A DNA stretch of 16,760 bases from CAKZYD01 sp039026755 (GTDB lineage Bacteria; Pseudomonadota; Alphaproteobacteria; Sphingomonadales; CAKZYD01). The stretch covers positions 1 through 16,760 of the forward strand of contig JBCCLR010000067.1 of assembly GCA_039026755.1 (NCBI GenBank), read 5' to 3'. A model generated the notes under the pieces. The model was not told where the DNA came from, made no database searches, and saw nothing but the letters and a program-made list of their open reading frames with translations. The position numbers and the translations under genes are program-made. Shown piece after piece: positions 6,554-14,718 of the stretch (its first letter is position 1; every line of letters begins with the position of its first letter).

Positions 6554-9070
6554 TTATAGCGTGAACTCATACGCCAGGATGACCTGCCGGCCAGGACCGC
6601 CTGTAACTCGCGTCACAAATCCAGTTCCGGAAAATGTTTGTAACGAGGTCGGGATGTAAGTGTTATTGAGCAGATTGGTGACCTGCACACTGAGTGAGCC
6701 CGGTCCAACACGATAAAACGTTCCAACATCAATCACCGTATAGCCTTCGACCGGCGCGGGGTCTGTACCCTCATCAAAAGCGCGCGAGCGGTCTCCAACG
6801 GTCAGCAAGCGGGCATTGACATTTAAACCCGGAGTGACGTCGTAAGTGGCATCGAGCGTGAATTTCCACGGTGCCACTTCAAGTCCGCTGAGGGGTGCAA
6901 AATCGCCGTCGTCATCGGCGTCAAACTCCCCCTCGTTCCAGCTGAAAGCCGAGGTGATACGCAAATCAGATATCGGTTCAACGCCAGCGGTAATCTCAAA
7001 ACCATAGTTACGCTGCGGCGAGCGCAGAAACTCCCCGTCCACGGAGCCTGGCGCAAGGACGAACGTCGCGCCCAAATCTGACGTCGCGTAATAGGCGGCG
7101 AAACCATAATCCCAAATGCCAGCATTGCCGCGCAGCCCTATCTCGAAATTATCAACAATCTGCGGATCAACGGCGCCCGAAGCAGTTAAAGCTTGGCCTG
7201 GCGGGACCAAGAACGACACATTGATCAAACTTGGGATCTCAAAGCCCTGAGAGAAGTTGGCAAAGCCAGAAAGCCAATCGGCAATCTGATATGTCGCGCC
7301 AATGTTCCAGGCTATACCATTGTTTTCACCAGAGCCCCCTTGGCGCATGATTTGGCTCCCATCAGGGTTGGTGACAAATTCAAACACCCGCGTGCCGCTG
7401 CCGATCTCGAATGATACATCCTCCCAGCGCAGTCCGCCTGTAACGCGCAGTTTTTCTGTAACTGACACATCAAGTTGCGCAAAGATTCCCAATGTTTCGA
7501 GTTCAAAGGGGAACAAAAATGTATCTTCGCGAATTGGCATTGTCACATCGCGTTCCTGGTCAAAATTTGGCCCCAGCTCGAACACTAGCGCATCTGACCG
7601 ACGCTCTTCCGTGTTGTAATCAACACCAAAGAGAACGTTAAAGCGATCTGCAAAACTGCGCGCATATTGGCTTCGGATGCCCCAGCCGGTATCTTCGAAC
7701 AGCGGTTGATAATTATCGGGAAACGGCGGCGGGAAATTATTTGCACGCAGGTCAATAAGTGGCTCTATGACGTCTTCCTGCCGCCCATAATATTGCAATA
7801 AAAGCGCACCGCCCAACAGGTCGTCATTCGTATATCGGATGTTCCAAGCTTGTTTTTCATCAAACGGCTCATTGTCCGGGCCGTAGGTAAAAGGGGTCTG
7901 ATTGGCAGATACGGTGGACACAGCGCGGCCATCTTCAGCGACAGAAATGTCGAGGACACGGCCATCTGGTGCTTGGTCAATATAGTTGTAAAAGCCTTCG
8001 ATGCGCTGGTTTTCGGTAATGTTAAACCCCAGCTTTATAAAGGATGTCAGTTCATCGCTGAAGTTTGCAAACACCGGCGCGCGCAAATCGTCCTCGCCGT
8101 CAAAAACCCCATTCTCCGAATCGAAAGATAGATTGATCAAATAGTCGAATTTGCCAACGGTTCCGCTCGCGCCAACGCTGGTTTTATAGCTTGCAGATGT
8201 ACTTCCAAAAATATTGTCGGCACCGGGAAAGAAAGAGAACTGTTGGCGCACGCGCACGTCAATCAGCTCTTCAGAGGCCTCTTTCGTAAAGAACTGTATG
8301 ACACCGCCGGTTGCGCCGGCACCATAGACAGCATTCGGCCCATATAGGACTTCGATGCGCCCCAATATTTCAGGATCAAACTTATCAAGTTCGCCAAAGC
8401 CCGAACCAGCCCCGCCGTTAAAACCAAGCGGTACGCCATCGATAAGATATTGTGCATCGCGCCCGCGCAGGCTTTGCGCGCGGTTGATATCCGTTTGGGT
8501 TGGCGGCCCGAGTGCCGGAATAAGCGCACCGACAAGATTGAACAGGTTCGATGATTTTGCCAGCTCGGTTTTTATGGTCGGCAGGTCCACCACCACGACG
8601 GAGCGGGCAATTTCATTAATCAACTGCGGCGTTCGTGTTGCGGTGACGACAATTTCATCCGTCGCAAGAACCAAGCCGGAACCAAATTTCCTGTCTTCAC
8701 TCGCCAGCGGCGCTGCACCGAGTTGTGCAAGCTGCTGCCCAATCACAATCCCACCATTGGCCGCAACCGTGGCTTTTAGCCCGCTCCCCATAAGCACCTG
8801 GCTAAGCGCTTGTTCAAGTGTGAAAGTGCCAGAAACACGCGGCGCACGTTTGCCGCTGACAAACTGATTTGGCGCGACAACAGGAACGTCGTAGAGACCT
8901 GATAAGCTGACCAGCGACTGGCCGAGTGGCCCCGGCGACAAATTTACAAGTTTTGTTGCAGATTTTGTCTGCTGCGCCTGCGCGGCGGGCGCTGCAGTCG
9001 CCAATGTCGCGGTACATACACTCGCAGCCAGGATAGTCTTAAAGAGAATTGCGGGGGAATTTTTCGACAC
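6554..9070 (-). CDS. TonB-dependent outer-membrane receptor with STN signalling domain (cassette 1)
   Basis: A FecA-type transducing receptor of 838 aa from the chosen start. A signal peptide (about 1-32, ending PAAQA-QQ) is followed by an STN domain at about 42-113 (LSPGPLGQSLVSLSGLYDVP, TLEQALSQVLMGSGL), a textbook TonB box DEIVVTA (138-144), the plug at about 150-265 (SLRGRDAQYLIDGVP, IEVLYGPNAVYGAGATGGVI) and a barrel ending AYEFTL, where the usual terminal Phe is replaced by Leu. Energy comes from TonB-ExbB-ExbD, and the STN domain should contact the FecR encoded immediately upstream. The frame opens to a GTG at 9115, but GTG 9070 has AAGGG seven bases before it and directly precedes the signal peptide, so I chose 9070. 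The ligand is unknown; a siderophore or other large nutrient is the family expectation. Confidence 0.93.
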   Translation of the reverse strand: MSKNSPAILFKTILAASVCTATLATAAPAAQAQQTKSATKLVNLSPGPLGQSLVSLSGLYDVPVVAPNQFVSGKRAPRVSGTFTLEQALSQVLMGSGLKATVAANGGIVIGQQLAQLGAAPLASEDRKFGSGLVLATDEIVVTATRTPQLINEIARSVVVVDLPTIKTELAKSSNLFNLVGALIPALGPPTQTDINRAQSLRGRDAQYLIDGVPLGFNGGAGSGFGELDKFDPEILGRIEVLYGPNAVYGAGATGGVIQFFTKEASEELIDVRVRQQFSFFPGADNIFGSTSASYKTSVGASGTVGKFDYLINLSFDSENGVFDGEDDLRAPVFANFSDELTSFIKLGFNITENQRIEGFYNYIDQAPDGRVLDISVAEDGRAVSTVSANQTPFTYGPDNEPFDEKQAWNIRYTNDDLLGGALLLQYYGRQEDVIEPLIDLRANNFPPPFPDNYQPLFEDTGWGIRSQYARSFADRFNVLFGVDYNTEERRSDALVFELGPNFDQERDVTMPIREDTFLFPFELETLGIFAQLDVSVTEKLRVTGGLRWEDVSFEIGSGTRVFEFVTNPDGSQIMRQGGSGENNGIAWNIGATYQIADWLSGFANFSQGFEIPSLINVSFLVPPGQALTASGAVDPQIVDNFEIGLRGNAGIWDYGFAAYYATSDLGATFVLAPGSVDGEFLRSPQRNYGFEITAGVEPISDLRITSAFSWNEGEFDADDDGDFAPLSGLEVAPWKFTLDATYDVTPGLNVNARLLTVGDRSRAFDEGTDPAPVEGYTVIDVGTFYRVGPGSLSVQVTNLLNNTYIPTSLQTFSGTGFVTRVTGGPGRQVILAYEFTL

Positions 9071-9099
9071 GGACAAGCCCTTAAATATTTTTATGCGAG

Positions 9100-9114
9100 T
9101 GCCAATCAATCGCA
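9100..9114. promoter_or_regulatory. Candidate operator dyad TGC-N9-GCA in the receptor 1 leader
   Basis: Minus strand TGCGATTGATTGGCA. The same spaced pattern (plus-strand consensus TGCNWAYSANTCGCA) occurs at the matching place before receptor 2 (13560-13574) and in the leader of the cassette 1 sigma gene (10908-10922). It lies 12 nt downstream of the proposed -10 and 29 nt before the start codon, where a bound repressor would block the promoter. The regulator is unknown; a Fur-type protein is one possibility. Confidence 0.4.
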
Positions 9115-9126
9115 CTTATATTATCG

Positions 9127-9150
9127 AGACACCTGTCCTGGTTGATTTTC
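9127..9150 (-). promoter_or_regulatory. Candidate ECF-sigma promoter of receptor 1
   Basis: On the minus strand AAATC (within GAAAATC, 9144-9150), a 13-nt spacer and GTCT (9127-9130), followed by N2-ATAAT. The same elements with the same spacing precede receptor 2 (13587-13610). Position directly after a sigma-fecR pair and before the receptor is where FecI-type promoters lie, and A-rich -35 plus GTC-containing -10 elements fit ECF promoters in general. An A/T-rich tract lies just upstream. Assignment is by comparison of only two copies. Confidence 0.5.
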
Positions 9151-9189
9151 CCAATTTTTTTTGAATTTTTGTGCCGCGTTGTGCGCAGC

Positions 9190-10260
9190 TTACTGTGCCG
9201 CTCGGGGCGTGAGCACAATCTGGCCCGGCTGTCTGCGGTCAATCTCAATAGGGACGCTAAGCGCCACGAGATCAAGCATCCGTTCAATATCATGCGCGGA
9301 AAATGATGCAGTGAGCGTCAAGTGTGCAAAGTCTTCAGGATCGCCAGACAACATGATGTGCGCATCGCTATAGCGGTTGGCATCAGCAATGATTTCAGTG
9401 AGTGTCGCGCCATCATAGATAAGCTGGCCAGCACGCCAAGCGCCCACTTTATCAGAGGCAATTTGCTGTACCATGCGCAGACCGCTGCGCGGTGTTGCCG
9501 CCACTTGCTGGCCGACAGTTAAGACAATTTTTGTCTCAAGCGAAAATTTCTGGCCATCCATAGACAGCGGCGCAGCAACGCGTACTTGGCCTTCTGAGAC
9601 CGCAATACGAGACACATCACCGCTTTTGCGGACGTCAAAAACAGTGCCAAGGGCGGTCGCGACAAGGTCATCTGTTTTCACTGAAAACGGTTTGGACGGA
9701 TCTTTCGCCACGTCAAACAAAGCAGCGCCGGAGATCAGCGTGACCATGCGCTTGCGCGTATCAAAGTGCGTGGCCATTTTGCTTTGCGGGCCGAGTGTGA
9801 CGCGGCTGCCGTCGGCCAGTGCGACGGTTTTTGTTTCACCGCGCTTGGTTTCTAGCTCGCGGCTGGCAACAGTATATTGCAGCGCCCCGCGCTGCGTGGT
9901 CAATTTAAGCCCAATCGGCACGGCTAGTGCAGCGGCCACGCAGCAAGCGGTGATGATGCGGACATATGCAGGTTGCAGCGCCCGAACAGCTGCAGATTTA
10001 AAGCCATACCAGTGCTCTCTTACGCTTGGCTTGCACAGATCATCTGCGATGCTGTCTTGGCTTAAATGATCATAAGCGCTCCAGAGTGTTATGGCACGAT
10101 CATAGGCTTCTTCATGGCGGACATCTGCCCGCAGCCACGTTTCAAAAGCCAGTTTATCGGCCTGCGATACGCCGGGCGCATTGAGCCGGGCGCGCCATGC
10201 ATGCGCCGCACTGGTGACCTGCCGCAGGTGTGCAGAATAGTCTGCCGGGTGATCTGTCAT
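9190..10260 (-). CDS. FecR family anti-sigma factor / signal transducer (cassette 1)
   Basis: A single-pass inner-membrane regulator of 356 aa that senses the loaded receptor in the periplasm and controls the partner ECF sigma factor. Residues about 15-60 form the cytoplasmic FecR N-terminal domain (DUF4880-like: WRARLNAPGVSQADKLAFETW, HEEAYDRAITLW). One membrane span lies at about 99-119 (VRIITACCVAAALAVPIGL). Residues about 140-230 are the periplasmic FecR domain (VALADGSRVTLGPQS, GAALFDVAKDPSKPFSV, ATALGTVFDVR, VSEGQVRV). The C-terminus from about 278 is an STN-like region (LIYDGATLTEIIADANRY). Its ATG overlaps the sigma stop as ATGA, so the pair is translationally coupled. The receptor gene follows after a gap of about 120 nt. 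Confidence 0.94.
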   Translation of the reverse strand: MTDHPADYSAHLRQVTSAAHAWRARLNAPGVSQADKLAFETWLRADVRHEEAYDRAITLWSAYDHLSQDSIADDLCKPSVREHWYGFKSAAVRALQPAYVRIITACCVAAALAVPIGLKLTTQRGALQYTVASRELETKRGETKTVALADGSRVTLGPQSKMATHFDTRKRMVTLISGAALFDVAKDPSKPFSVKTDDLVATALGTVFDVRKSGDVSRIAVSEGQVRVAAPLSMDGQKFSLETKIVLTVGQQVAATPRSGLRMVQQIASDKVGAWRAGQLIYDGATLTEIIADANRYSDAHIMLSGDPEDFAHLTLTASFSAHDIERMLDLVALSVPIEIDRRQPGQIVLTPRAAQ

Positions 10261-10832
10261 GGCGCGCCTCGCTCTGAGAGCTGCAGTTTCAGGTCAATTT
10301 CAATGCCGGTATTGACGATATGTCGGTAGACCGAGGTTTTGGACAGCCCAGTGCGTTCGCAAACGTTCATTACCGACAATCCTTCGACCTTATGCAAAAT
10401 AAAACAGCGCCGCTGCAGCGTTGGCAGCGTGCGCAGCACGGCATCAATCTGCCTTAGTTGTTCCTGCATACTTAAGACACGCTCAGGTGTGGATTCATCC
10501 CAGCCGCCGGTGAAATAAAGCTGCTCTAGCTCATAATCATATTTTGACCGGGTCTCTCGCGCACGCAACTCATTTAGGGTCAGGTTGCGTGCAGTACGCC
10601 ATAAAAAACCCCGAATATTCTTGATTTCTCGCCCATCTTTGCGCTCGATAAGCTTCTGGAATGCTTGCTGCATCATATCTTCAGGATCGGGCGGGCCATT
10701 ACCAAAGTGGCGGCGCAGACCATTGGTCAGTGGCGCAGCAAAACAATCATACAGACGTTGCAGCCACGCCGTTTCGCGCTGCGTCTCTTTGCCAGTGTCT
10801 TTTGCCGCCAGCTTTTCCATCTCGGACGCCAA
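10257..10832 (-). CDS. ECF-family RNA polymerase sigma factor, FecI-like (cassette 1)
   Basis: A 191-aa group IV sigma factor. Region 2 is at about 26-93 (GPPDPEDMMQQAFQKLIER, FLWRTARNLTLNELRAR) and region 4 at about 125-178, with the helix-turn-helix at 152-172 (LSVMNVCERTGLSKTSVYRHI). It should direct RNA polymerase to the receptor promoter when freed by FecR, with which it overlaps by 4 nt. The frame opens with TTG at 10832, preceded by GGAG with an 8-nt spacer; ATG 10820 is possible but has no clear Shine-Dalgarno. The AAATC-N13-GTCT element seen before both receptors is not in its leader, but the TGC-N9-GCA dyad is, so the gene is probably not autoregulated by that promoter and may answer to another regulator. 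Confidence 0.93.
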   Translation of the reverse strand: MASEMEKLAAKDTGKETQRETAWLQRLYDCFAAPLTNGLRRHFGNGPPDPEDMMQQAFQKLIERKDGREIKNIRGFLWRTARNLTLNELRARETRSKYDYELEQLYFTGGWDESTPERVLSMQEQLRQIDAVLRTLPTLQRRCFILHKVEGLSVMNVCERTGLSKTSVYRHIVNTGIEIDLKLQLSERGAP

Positions 10833-10867
10833 GGAAGCCGCTCCATTCTGCCAACTCGGTTGCGCGG

Positions 10868-10902
10868 TTAAACCGGCGGCACATGCCGGTCGGCTTAAAC
10901 CG
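10868..10902. repeat. Direct repeats flanking a small hairpin in the sigma 1 leader
   Basis: TTAAACCG occurs at 10868-10875 and 10895-10902 (27-nt period). Between them ACCGGC (10872-10877) can pair with GCCGGT (10885-10890) around a 7-nt loop. The element lies between the dyad at 10908-10922 and the sigma start. It could be a structured leader or a pair of protein sites, or chance; no function is assigned. Confidence 0.3.
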
Positions 10903-10907
10903 ATATC

Positions 10908-10922
10908 TGCAAACGATTCGCA
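10908..10922. promoter_or_regulatory. Candidate operator dyad TGC-N9-GCA upstream of sigma 1
   Basis: Minus strand TGCGAATCGTTTGCA, the most symmetrical of the three copies (half-sites TGCGAA and TTTGCA, the latter TGCAAA in reverse). It is 75 nt upstream of the sigma start codon. It shares 10 of 15 positions with both receptor-leader copies at the same internal spacing. It resembles, from memory, the TGCAAAT/TTTGCA dyads of Fur/Mur-type repressors in Alphaproteobacteria; this needs checking. Confidence 0.42.
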
Positions 10923-10942
10923 TAAGGCTTGGACCGAGACGC

Positions 10943-10953
10943 TGCACAGTGCA
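10943..10953. promoter_or_regulatory. Short perfect palindrome upstream of sigma 1
   Basis: TGCAC-A-GTGCA, an 11-bp palindrome 20 nt further upstream than the candidate operator dyad. It could belong to the same control region. Short enough to occur by chance. Confidence 0.2.
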
Positions 10954-11075
10954 ACAGATTATCGATCGCCGTGCTAAAAAGAGCGGCGTCAAGAGGGCGA
11001 TACTCGTCCTGTATTTAATGCTGAACAGGGCCGCCAGCCCGGCTTGCGATGCTGCCATGCTGGCTTTAGACCCCG

Positions 11076-13529
11076 CTAAAAATCGAATACAACCCCGCCG
11101 CCAAATGTGCGCGGCGCACCTGGAAAAGCGAATTGTCCGTTGAAGGAAATGTTGGTGACGAAGAATTCATCAAACAGGTTTTCGACGTAGAAATAAACAT
11201 TGGCGGGCCCAAGGCGATACCCGGCGCTAATGTTTGTGATAAACACGTCATCGACGGCCTCCTGAGGATTAGCGAACGTGTTGCTGGCAAATGCATCCAC
11301 ATAGCGAAATTGCGCTGTGAGCGAGAGGGGCTCAATCGGCTGATAGGTCCCGCCAAAGTACCCTGTTACTGGCGGCGCGGTGCCAAATTCACGATCCGCA
11401 GTCTCAAGTTGGCCCGTATCAGTATTGAGCACACTTTCTTGAACGCGCGATTTGAGCAGTCCCAGGTTGGCAAAAACGTTAAGTTTTTCCGTTATCTCAA
11501 ACACCACTTCAGCTTCCAGCCCGTAGGTGTAAACCCCGTCGATATTGTCAATATCGACGGCGACTACGCCGAATTGCTCAAAGGTATCGTCAACGACTGT
11601 AAACAACTGAAAATCAGAATAGTCCGCATAAAACAGGTTTGCATCAAATCGCAGCCGACCGTCCAAAAGCTCTGTTCTGGCGAACAGTTCATAGCTCCAA
11701 ACGCTTTCATCTTGAAATTCGGTGGTCTCTCCACCGCGTGGGTTGGTGGGTGAAGTGGGAAACAGATTTGGGACAACGCCGCCCGGGTTAGTGCCACGCG
11801 ATATCAAAGTGCCAATGCGCAGATCATCGGTGATGTCATAGGCAAGTTCCACGCGCGGTAGAAACGCCTTATAGGTGCCCTCAAAGTCCGTCGCAACGCG
11901 CGGAAAATTGGGGAACGGAATTTGATACGCAAAACTGCGGTCTTGCGTATCGCGTTGGTATCTGAGCGCCGCAGTCAGCGAAATCCGATCTGTGATTGAT
12001 GCAACGCCTACTGCATAAATGCCAAGGCTGGTTTGGGTGTCATCCGCACCCTCATTGCCAAGCGCAGGCGCCAAATTATCTTCGTTTTTTTCAAAATAAT
12101 AAATTCCGCCAAGGCCGGAGAGACGCGCGCCGTTTGGCTGATAGCGCACAATCATCTCATTCGACCACTGGCTTCCATCGATTGTGGACCCGGCAAGCGA
12201 ATCAGGCGGCCGCGTCGCATCATTAAACGTGATTACAAAGTCGGAATAGGTCGTCTGGTTGGTGACTTCTAGATCGGGACTGAATTCATAAGCTAAATCT
12301 AAGACACCGTAGGTGCTGCGGGTGTTGATGCGGAACCGGCCATCAATCCCTGGCGACCGAGGCACCAAATCTTCAAACCCGATATCATTGGCTTCATCGG
12401 CCACAACCTGGCGCAGGCTTGGTTGAAAACTCTCGGTGTGGGAAAGGGTCAGCTTAGCAGAAAATTCTGGCAGTTGATCTGGCTTCCAAAGCAGTTTGCC
12501 GCGCACATTCCACGATTCGCGCTGCCGTGGATCACGCCGGAAATCATCCTCATCTAAATCCGGTGGCAAGGTGTCGGAGCCGAATAGCTCGAACACCTCT
12601 TCGCGCTGCACATCGCCAGTGATACGCACTGCCAGCTGGTCCTCCAAAAGCGGCGCAGAGACATATCCGGCCACGCGCCATGCTTCAAAATTACCAACCT
12701 CAGCACTTGCCCCTGCTTCAAAATCGAACGTCGGGTCCTTGGTAAAGACGAAAATTGAGCCAGCAATATTGTTCGCGCCTTGCACTGACGTTTGTGGACC
12801 GCGAAACACCTCTACTTGATCAATATCGTATAGGTTGGTCGCCCCAAAAACATATTCATTAAACGTGATCACCCGGCCGTCGACGACTGTGGTAGCGCGT
12901 GGCCGCGCGCCGCCTGTCAGCGCCGGCGTCCCGCTTAAAGGGCCATTGCTGTCGATACCGCGGATTGTTGGCGCTTGGTTGCCGGCGCCGATGGTTATGT
13001 TGGGCGTCAATTCTAGCAAATTGGTGGTATTGCCCGCACCAGGAATGCGCGTGAGATCTTGGCGTGAAAAAACATCGACCGATGACGCCGTTTTAAATTC
13101 CGTCCGCAGCAAACGCTGGCCGCGCACCAAAATGACTTCAGGGTCTTCATCATCGCCCGCCTGACCCCCCGCGTTGGGAGAAATCGCGGCGCTCGGGCCA
13201 GCATTGGAAAGCACAAATGCGCCGGAGCTTGATCGGCTCATATTGAGCGCAGTGCCGCCCAGCGCTTGAACAAGCGCTTGCTCGGCTGTTAAAGCGCCCG
13301 TGACGGCGCGCGCTGTCTTATCAGCCACCAACGCATCTGAGAAAATAATGTTCACCTGGTACGTCTCAGCAACACGCAGCAGCGTCTGCTTAAGCGGCCC
13401 GGGCGCCTCGTTTATGTACTGAGCGCCACCTTCCTGTGCTTCCGCCGCAGCTGGCACACTTGTGATAAGCAAAGCTGTGGATGCCATTCGCCACAGATGT
13501 GCGCAAAACGGGTGCGAAGGTATAACCAT
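11076..13529 (-). CDS. TonB-dependent outer-membrane receptor with STN signalling domain (cassette 2)
   Basis: An 817-aa transducing receptor. Residues 1-31 form a signal peptide (core STALLITSVPAAAEA, cleavage near AEA-QE). The STN domain is at about 40-108 (EAPGPLKQTLLRVAETYQVNI, TAEQALVQALGGTAL). After a Gly/Asp-rich linker comes a TonB-box-like DPEVILVRGQ (129-138), less canonical than that of the other receptor. The plug is at about 145-265 (TPNITIGAGNQAPTIRGID, IDQVEVFRGPQTSVQGANNI), and the barrel ends VVFDF with the expected terminal Phe. ATG 13529 has GGAGA nine bases before it. The two receptors share the STN-plug-barrel plan but their plug and barrel sequences differ clearly, so they probably take different ligands. 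Ligand unknown. Confidence 0.93.
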   Translation of the reverse strand: MVIPSHPFCAHLWRMASTALLITSVPAAAEAQEGGAQYINEAPGPLKQTLLRVAETYQVNIIFSDALVADKTARAVTGALTAEQALVQALGGTALNMSRSSSGAFVLSNAGPSAAISPNAGGQAGDDEDPEVILVRGQRLLRTEFKTASSVDVFSRQDLTRIPGAGNTTNLLELTPNITIGAGNQAPTIRGIDSNGPLSGTPALTGGARPRATTVVDGRVITFNEYVFGATNLYDIDQVEVFRGPQTSVQGANNIAGSIFVFTKDPTFDFEAGASAEVGNFEAWRVAGYVSAPLLEDQLAVRITGDVQREEVFELFGSDTLPPDLDEDDFRRDPRQRESWNVRGKLLWKPDQLPEFSAKLTLSHTESFQPSLRQVVADEANDIGFEDLVPRSPGIDGRFRINTRSTYGVLDLAYEFSPDLEVTNQTTYSDFVITFNDATRPPDSLAGSTIDGSQWSNEMIVRYQPNGARLSGLGGIYYFEKNEDNLAPALGNEGADDTQTSLGIYAVGVASITDRISLTAALRYQRDTQDRSFAYQIPFPNFPRVATDFEGTYKAFLPRVELAYDITDDLRIGTLISRGTNPGGVVPNLFPTSPTNPRGGETTEFQDESVWSYELFARTELLDGRLRFDANLFYADYSDFQLFTVVDDTFEQFGVVAVDIDNIDGVYTYGLEAEVVFEITEKLNVFANLGLLKSRVQESVLNTDTGQLETADREFGTAPPVTGYFGGTYQPIEPLSLTAQFRYVDAFASNTFANPQEAVDDVFITNISAGYRLGPANVYFYVENLFDEFFVTNISFNGQFAFPGAPRTFGGGVVFDF

Positions 13530-13559
13530 GGGCGGGGGTCTCCGTTTTTACATGGCAAC

Positions 13560-13574
13560 TGCTTATCAGTCGCA
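13560..13574. promoter_or_regulatory. Candidate operator dyad TGC-N9-GCA in the receptor 2 leader
   Basis: Minus strand TGCGACTGATAAGCA, in the same register relative to promoter and start codon as the copy before receptor 1. Its symmetry is limited to the outer TGC/GCA; the case rests on conservation with the other two copies. Confidence 0.4.
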
Positions 13575-13586
13575 GTCTCATTATGA

Positions 13587-13610
13587 AGACCCCCAGGCAT
13601 CCAGATTTCA
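13587..13610 (-). promoter_or_regulatory. Candidate ECF-sigma promoter of receptor 2
   Basis: Minus strand TGAAATC (13604-13610), 13-nt spacer, GTCT (13587-13590), then N2-ATAAT. It aligns without gaps to the region before receptor 1 while most of the spacer differs, which suggests the boxes are under selection. An AAAAAATTCC-rich tract lies upstream. Confidence 0.5.
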
Positions 13611-13653
13611 CACCCAGCTTTTGGAATTTTTTTATTTACGTGGCAATGCGGCG

Positions 13654-14718
13654 CTAGCGCGGCATGATCACAACCTCATTTGGTGTTCGACGCATCAGCT
13701 CGATCGGCAAAATATCGGGCAGTGCAGACAGCATTCCCGCAACATCAGACGCATCAAAAGCTGCGGACACCCGAGCCTGCGCGAGATGAGAAAAGTCTCC
13801 ATCCAGCACAATATTGATCTGAGCATAGCGCTGCGCGTCGGCAAGCAGCTCTGCGAGAGACGCACCGTCATACAATAGCCGCCCATTGCGCCAAACACCG
13901 ATGCTTGCTGCTGAAACTGTGCGTATGGGGGTTATTCCGTGATCTTTAAAGGCAGCCAACTGCCGGCCAGCGTTGAGTTTGCGCCGGGTTTTTGTACCGC
14001 TGGGCACGCCGTCTATGATGAGCGGGTAATCCACGGCAACCTGACCTTCGCGCACGCCAACACGGACCACGTCGCCATTGGCCCGCACATCAAAAACAGT
14101 GCCCAGTGCGGTTGCCGTCAAGGCGCCCGCCCGAACCGAAAAGGGCCGCTGCGCATCATGCGCGACATCAAACAGTGCCGCGCCTTGAACCAGTTCAATA
14201 TCGCGCCGACCGGCACTTATCTGCACCTTGATCTGCGAGGATGCCCCTAGCGTAACAGCGCTCCCATCGGCCAGCTTAAATGTGCGCACCTCGCCGATTT
14301 GACTGGCATATTCGGCACTATGTGCTCTAGAGGCGGGTGGTCGTATACTAAAATCGATCAGGCCGAGTACTGGAACAGCCATCGCAATAGCCACCCCAGC
14401 GCATACGGCCTGCACGCTGCGGCGAGCCACAACAGCTTTGAAAGAGGCAAATGCGTCACGCAGACGTTCGCTGGCCATCGGGGCAAGCACATCGTGATCG
14501 AGGTCTTGCCGGGTAAGCGCCCGCGTTGACGCCCATAGGGTAACAGCGCGGTCATAGGCCAACTGATGCGCTATATCTGCCGCCAGCCAGGCTTCGAAGG
14601 CGCGCAACTGTGCTGGCGTTATGTCCTCGCGATCAAGCCGCGCGCGCCAATCATGCGCCGCCCGGCGAATTGCCGCTTTTGCGGCACTCCTGCTTAATGG
14701 CGTTGAAACGGCCATCAC
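13654..14718 (-). CDS. FecR family anti-sigma factor / signal transducer (cassette 2)
   Basis: A paralogue of the cassette 1 FecR with the same domain order: N-terminal DUF4880-like domain (about 17-62, WRARLDREDITPAQLRAFEAW), one membrane span (about 102-122, VQAVCAGVAIAMAVPVLGLI), periplasmic FecR domain (about 143-230, FKLADGSAVTLGASSQ, GAALFDVAHDAQRPFSV, ATALGTVFDVRANG) and an STN-like C-terminus from about 280 (LLYDGASLAELLADAQRY). At 354 aa it is full length. It starts at GTG 14718, overlapping the sigma stop (GTGA); the next codon is ATG (14715), an equally good start. It should be the membrane partner of the cassette 2 sigma factor and receptor. Pairing is inferred from adjacency. Confidence 0.94.
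   Translation of the reverse strand: MMAVSTPLSRSAAKAAIRRAAHDWRARLDREDITPAQLRAFEAWLAADIAHQLAYDRAVTLWASTRALTRQDLDHDVLAPMASERLRDAFASFKAVVARRSVQAVCAGVAIAMAVPVLGLIDFSIRPPASRAHSAEYASQIGEVRTFKLADGSAVTLGASSQIKVQISAGRRDIELVQGAALFDVAHDAQRPFSVRAGALTATALGTVFDVRANGDVVRVGVREGQVAVDYPLIIDGVPSGTKTRRKLNAGRQLAAFKDHGITPIRTVSAASIGVWRNGRLLYDGASLAELLADAQRYAQINIVLDGDFSHLAQARVSAAFDASDVAGMLSALPDILPIELMRRTPNEVVIMPR

Noticed and set aside
8355..8867. 170-codon plus-strand frame inside receptor 1
   Set aside because: It runs antisense to the conserved STN and plug regions of the receptor and has Ser/Pro/Arg-rich composition typical of a shadow frame.
9071..9115. Upstream extension of receptor 1 to GTG 9115
   Set aside because: It adds 15 residues before a normal signal peptide and lacks a Shine-Dalgarno, whereas GTG 9070 has AAGGG at 7 nt. 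The extension would also place the start codon inside the conserved dyad region.
10917..10963. AATC-N16-GTCT before sigma 1 as a third ECF promoter
   Set aside because: The spacing is 16, not 13, and the ATAAT block is missing. Only GTCTCG and the downstream dyad match.
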